Positions 61,216 through 64,000 of a stretch of 64,000 nt of DNA are shown in pieces. The first letter of the stretch is position 1; each line of letters starts with the position of its first letter. The DNA comes from Lepturacanthus savala (Eukaryota > Chordata > Actinopteri > Scombriformes > Trichiuridae). Both the position numbers and the translations under genes were made by a program. The notes below the pieces were generated by a model that did not search any database, was not told the DNA's origin, and saw nothing but the letters and a program-made list of their open reading frames with translations. Location: assembly GCA_030544235.1 (NCBI GenBank), contig CM060475.1, positions 1,697,920 through 1,761,919 of the forward strand, read 5' to 3'.

Positions 61216-62274
61216 TGTGAGAGCTGAGGGCTTCTATTAGATCATTATAGCGTAGATTGGATGTAATATTTTATTAAAATCTTTCCCTACACTTGCGAGA
61301 CGTTTCAAATCTTCCAGGACAATTTGAGTTTCTTTCGGTTTTATCCAGTATAAAAATGATTTAATGGGTTGGAGAGTAGAGCAATTAGACCAGCAGAGAA
61401 CCAACAATTCTCCGAAAAAAAAGAGAGCGGCGATAAAAGCGGCATAAAAACACTCAGAAAGAAGAAAAGTTCTTTGAAACGCCGGTGACTGCTCATTTAA
61501 GTGTCAGCGAGTGATTGGGTCCTGACGTGTTTATGGTCCCGCTTAGATTCACGAGATTTTCGTTCCCTCTCTTGAGGAGAACCGCAGGGATGCGGCTGCG
61601 GCCCACACCTTTATCACGCTGACCCGTCTGATGGTATCCCGCGGGCCCGCAGTAATTTAACACATTGATGTGGCTCGGAAATAAAAAAGAGTCCCAGCAA
61701 ATCAAGCTGCACTTTTCGGATACAAATACCTCCACGATAACTTCTGGAAAACGACCTCGAGGACCATCCGGGTCTTCGCCACACACCACTTTAATGAAAA
61801 CCATCGCCCCGGGGTCTATCTGGGCTGTAATGTATGGTGGAGTGTCTGGGCCTATTTGCTGTTATAACACTTGAATCTAATCAGAGGATGGGACACTTTT
61901 AGAGTGTTTGGAGAAACCACTTGTGCCCAAGGGCAATCAACACCTCATCAGAGGCCCCCCTCTTATGTGGAGAGAAGGGGGCACAACGCCCAGTGGGGAA
62001 GAGGACAATTTTACCTCCTTGTTGTCCCCTTGCTTCTTTTTTTCTGGAGCCTTTGTACAGAAGAATACAAAAGATACTGAGATATAACCAACAAATATAT
62101 ATATACAGATATGTTTTAGTGTTGTTACAGTTTTCATTTCTAGTTGCAAACGTGATAAAATGACATGCATAGCAATATTTGCATTACATTTAGCAGTTCA
62201 AAATGACACTTTTTTTTTAATGACACATTTCTCTGCATAAGACACAACACACTACATGAGCAAATTGGTCAATA
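61216..62274. other. Upstream flank without recognised gene
   Basis: 61380-61880 is balanced single-copy sequence with overlapping ORFs on both strands (103 and 69 residues) that I do not recognise. 61880-62050 is single-copy. 62095-62110 is a TA tract. Confidence 0.4.
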
Positions 62275-62750
62275 TACACATTACTGTTCAAAAGTTCGAG
62301 GTCACCCAGACAAGTTGGTGTTTTCCATGAAAAGTCACACTTTTATTTACCACCATGAGTTGTAAAAAGAATAGAAAGAATAGAGTCAAGACACTGACGA
62401 GATTAGAAATAATTAATTGTATTTGAAATAATATTTTATTCCTTCAAATTTTGCTTTTAGTTTTCTAGCTAGTTTTCTAGCTAACATGATAGCATCAAGG
62501 GTTTTCTAATTATCCATTAACCTTCTGATGCACTGACCAAACACATTGTACCATTAGGTTACACTAGCCTGATAGTTGCTGGAAATGCACCTCTATACAC
62601 CTATGTAGATATTGCACCAAAAACCAGACATTTGCAGCTAGAATAGTCATTTACCACATTAGCAATGTATAGAGTGTATTTCTGACTAATTTAAAGTTAT
62701 CTTTATTGAAAAAAACAGTGCTTTTCTTTATAAAATCAGGAACACTGCAC
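62275..62750 (+). mobile_element. MITE family A, near-full copy, right end lost
   Basis: The left end ATTACTGTTCAAAAGTTCG and GGTCACCCAGACAAGT are followed by all internal landmarks through ACACCTATGTAGATATTGCA, AGTCATTTACCACATTAGCA and TTTAAAGTTATCTTTATTGA. The expected terminal ACTTTTGAACGGTAG is absent; sequence passes at about 62750 into the transposase-bearing element. Confidence 0.85.
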
Positions 62751-62863
62751 ACAATTCTCTACATTTGGCACAATTTTCATATTCGTTTTCACTTGGAACA
62801 CACTTTGATTCAAAATTCTAAAGTTAATTGGATACTATGGATGCTGTATCATGCAGTTTTACC

Positions 62864-63115
62864 TCATATTTTCCATTAATCGATCCTATTGAAGTATTTT
62901 GATGGAACGGGTTCAGGCAAAATCCACAAACACGTTTTACCTTCTCCGAGCTATGGAAGACACGTGGAGAAATAGCAGTTGATGCTTTTCATGGCTGGAT
63001 TCGCCATGCTAGGCAATATTTCCCCTGCTGCTTAGACAGGGAAAACATTGCTTGTGATGTGGATGGGGTGCTGTGGCCAGACAGAAACAGAAAAGAGGAT
63101 GCAGCAGATTTTTTT
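62864..63115 (+). pseudogene. Transposase C-terminal remnant (IS630/Tc1 DDE_3 type)
   Basis: 62864-62893 reads SYFPLIDPIE, aligning with the PYSPFLNPIE signature around the last acidic catalytic residue of this superfamily. 62941-62961 reads LLRAMED. After a one-base frameshift, 62975-63115 reads AVDAFHGWIRHARQYFPCCL, then DRENIACDVDGVLWPDRNRK and EDAADFF, a close match to the C-terminus (GWIRHARR-FPRCL-REN-ACDVDEVLWPDPNRR) of transposase ORFs that are abundant in teleosts. At least two frameshifts and loss of the whole N-terminal and central catalytic part make it inactive. Confidence 0.8.
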
Positions 63116-63608
63116 GTTTTGTTTTGTTTTTACTGTAACTGTATACAGAAAATCCTTCTTTATTATTCTGTATGGAAACCACAGTATGTGCACCTTCGTG
63201 TTGGCTGGGAATATAAAATAAATTTCTTGTATACTGAATATAAAACCCATATTTTACAACACACTTAGCTTTGTACTGTATATAGAAAGTGTAAAATTCA
63301 ACTGATTCCTATAAATGTCTCTTCTTATGATGGTTTGTGTGTGATTTGAATGCGAAATACCATTTTAAGAAGAAATAACTGAATGTAAAGTTTAATTTTG
63401 CCAGAGAATCACAGGGTTTTGCCCAGTGTGTGTATGTGTGTGTTTTTGATTTGTGTTCTGAAAGTATGAGGTGTCCTTTCTACACCTCACAAGTAAGGTG
63501 TACCACATTACTGCAAATGACCTTCGAGGCCTTGAATGAAAGGATGAAAGCCCAGCAGTGTGTAGTCGGTTCAATATGTGTGATAGTTGGTGCAAAAATT
63601 AGATTTTA

Positions 63609-63869
63609 ATGCTACTACCATTCAAACGTTTGGGGTCACAAATTTCCTTATTTCTGAAAGAAAAGCACAGTTTTTAAATGAAGATAACTTTAAATGAATC
63701 AGTTTCAAAATAAAAGAAAAAGTGCAATCGTTACAATATCTACATAGGTGTATAGAGGCCCATTTCCAGCAACTATCAGTCCAGTGTAACCTAATGGGAC
63801 AATGTGTTTGCTCATTGCGTCAGAAAGCTAAGCTAAAAGTGTGAGCCCAAACTTTTGAACGGTAGCGTA
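63609..63869 (-). mobile_element. MITE family A, internally deleted copy with both ends
   Basis: The left end CTACCATTCAAACGTTTGGG and the right end AACTTTTGAACGGTAGCGTA are inverted repeats. The middle retains GTATAGAGGCCCATTTCCAG, CAACTATCAGTCCAGTG and AATGTGTTTGCTCATTGCGT, but about half of the family's length is missing. It lies within the transposase-bearing element, so it inserted later. Confidence 0.85.
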
Positions 63870-64000
63870 CAGGTAGTTTTGGTTGTGATGTTTCATTTGG
63901 CAGGAAATATGAGGTATTTTTGCAGTTTGGGTGTGTGGTTGTGTAACTTGTGTTAAGCATTTTAATAAAACCAGCCTAGTTTGCAAAATTGTGTTTTAGC

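Larger units (their letters stand above)
62751..64000 (+). mobile_element. Decayed IS630/Tc1-superfamily DNA transposon, interrupted by a MITE
   Basis: The transposase remnant lies at 62864-63115. It is followed by non-coding sequence (CTGTATGGAAACCACAGTAT, TTGGCTGGGAATATAAAATA, TTGTGTGTGATTTGAATGC, AGAATCACAGGGTTTTGCCC) that I recall as the 3' region of the same fish transposon. After the MITE at 63609-63869, 63870-64000 continues in similar style (CATTTGGCAGGAAATATGAG, TTAAGCATTTTAATAAAACC). The left end is not defined and the right end may be outside the window. Confidence 0.5.

Overview
This window is non-coding-rich vertebrate DNA, almost certainly from a ray-finned (teleost) fish. The evidence is one split Krueppel-like-factor gene with vertebrate splice signals, abundant CA/GT and TA microsatellites, L2-type LINE ends, and many copies of repeats typical of fish genomes. 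There is no sign of prokaryotic organisation. Nearly all open reading frames are chance or low-complexity ORFs.

The only gene I can support is klf7 (Krueppel-like factor 7), on the minus strand. Coding exon 1 (26584-26685) encodes the conserved N-terminal activation segment. Coding exon 2 (106-718) encodes the variable middle, the basic stretch and the first C2H2 zinc finger. The exon carrying fingers 2 and 3 must lie beyond the left edge. Intron 1 is about 25.9 kb. A GC-rich promoter/5' UTR region follows at about 26.7-27.3 kb, with a CCAAT box, a perfect SRF CArG box and a KLF/SP-type GC box. From 27.3 kb to the right end I find no other gene; this is upstream intergenic DNA and could hold distal klf7 enhancers.

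Intron and upstream DNA alternate between non-repetitive blocks (some look like conserved non-coding elements, which only alignment can prove) and repeats. I recognise several families from internal self-similarity: (A) a TA-targeting MITE with ends like CTACCGTTCAAAAGTTTGGG; (B) a roughly 1-kb inverted-ended element with two perfect TGACGTCA (CRE) sites in its fullest copy; (C) a dispersed element with a conserved leader and a variable number of ~32-bp GGGCACTTTAGCATG units; (D) a degenerate GATATC array; (E, F, H, I) other short dispersed families; (G) a local ~480-bp tandem duplication; L2-like LINE 3' ends, one carrying a 21-bp minisatellite; tRNA-SINE-like pieces; hAT-like terminal fragments; and a decayed IS630/Tc1-type transposase at the right end.

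I found no convincing new biological system. The most interesting items are the CRE-bearing repeat inside klf7, the VNTR-carrying family C, the in-frame heptapeptide minisatellite in a LINE, and the transposase remnant interrupted by a MITE.
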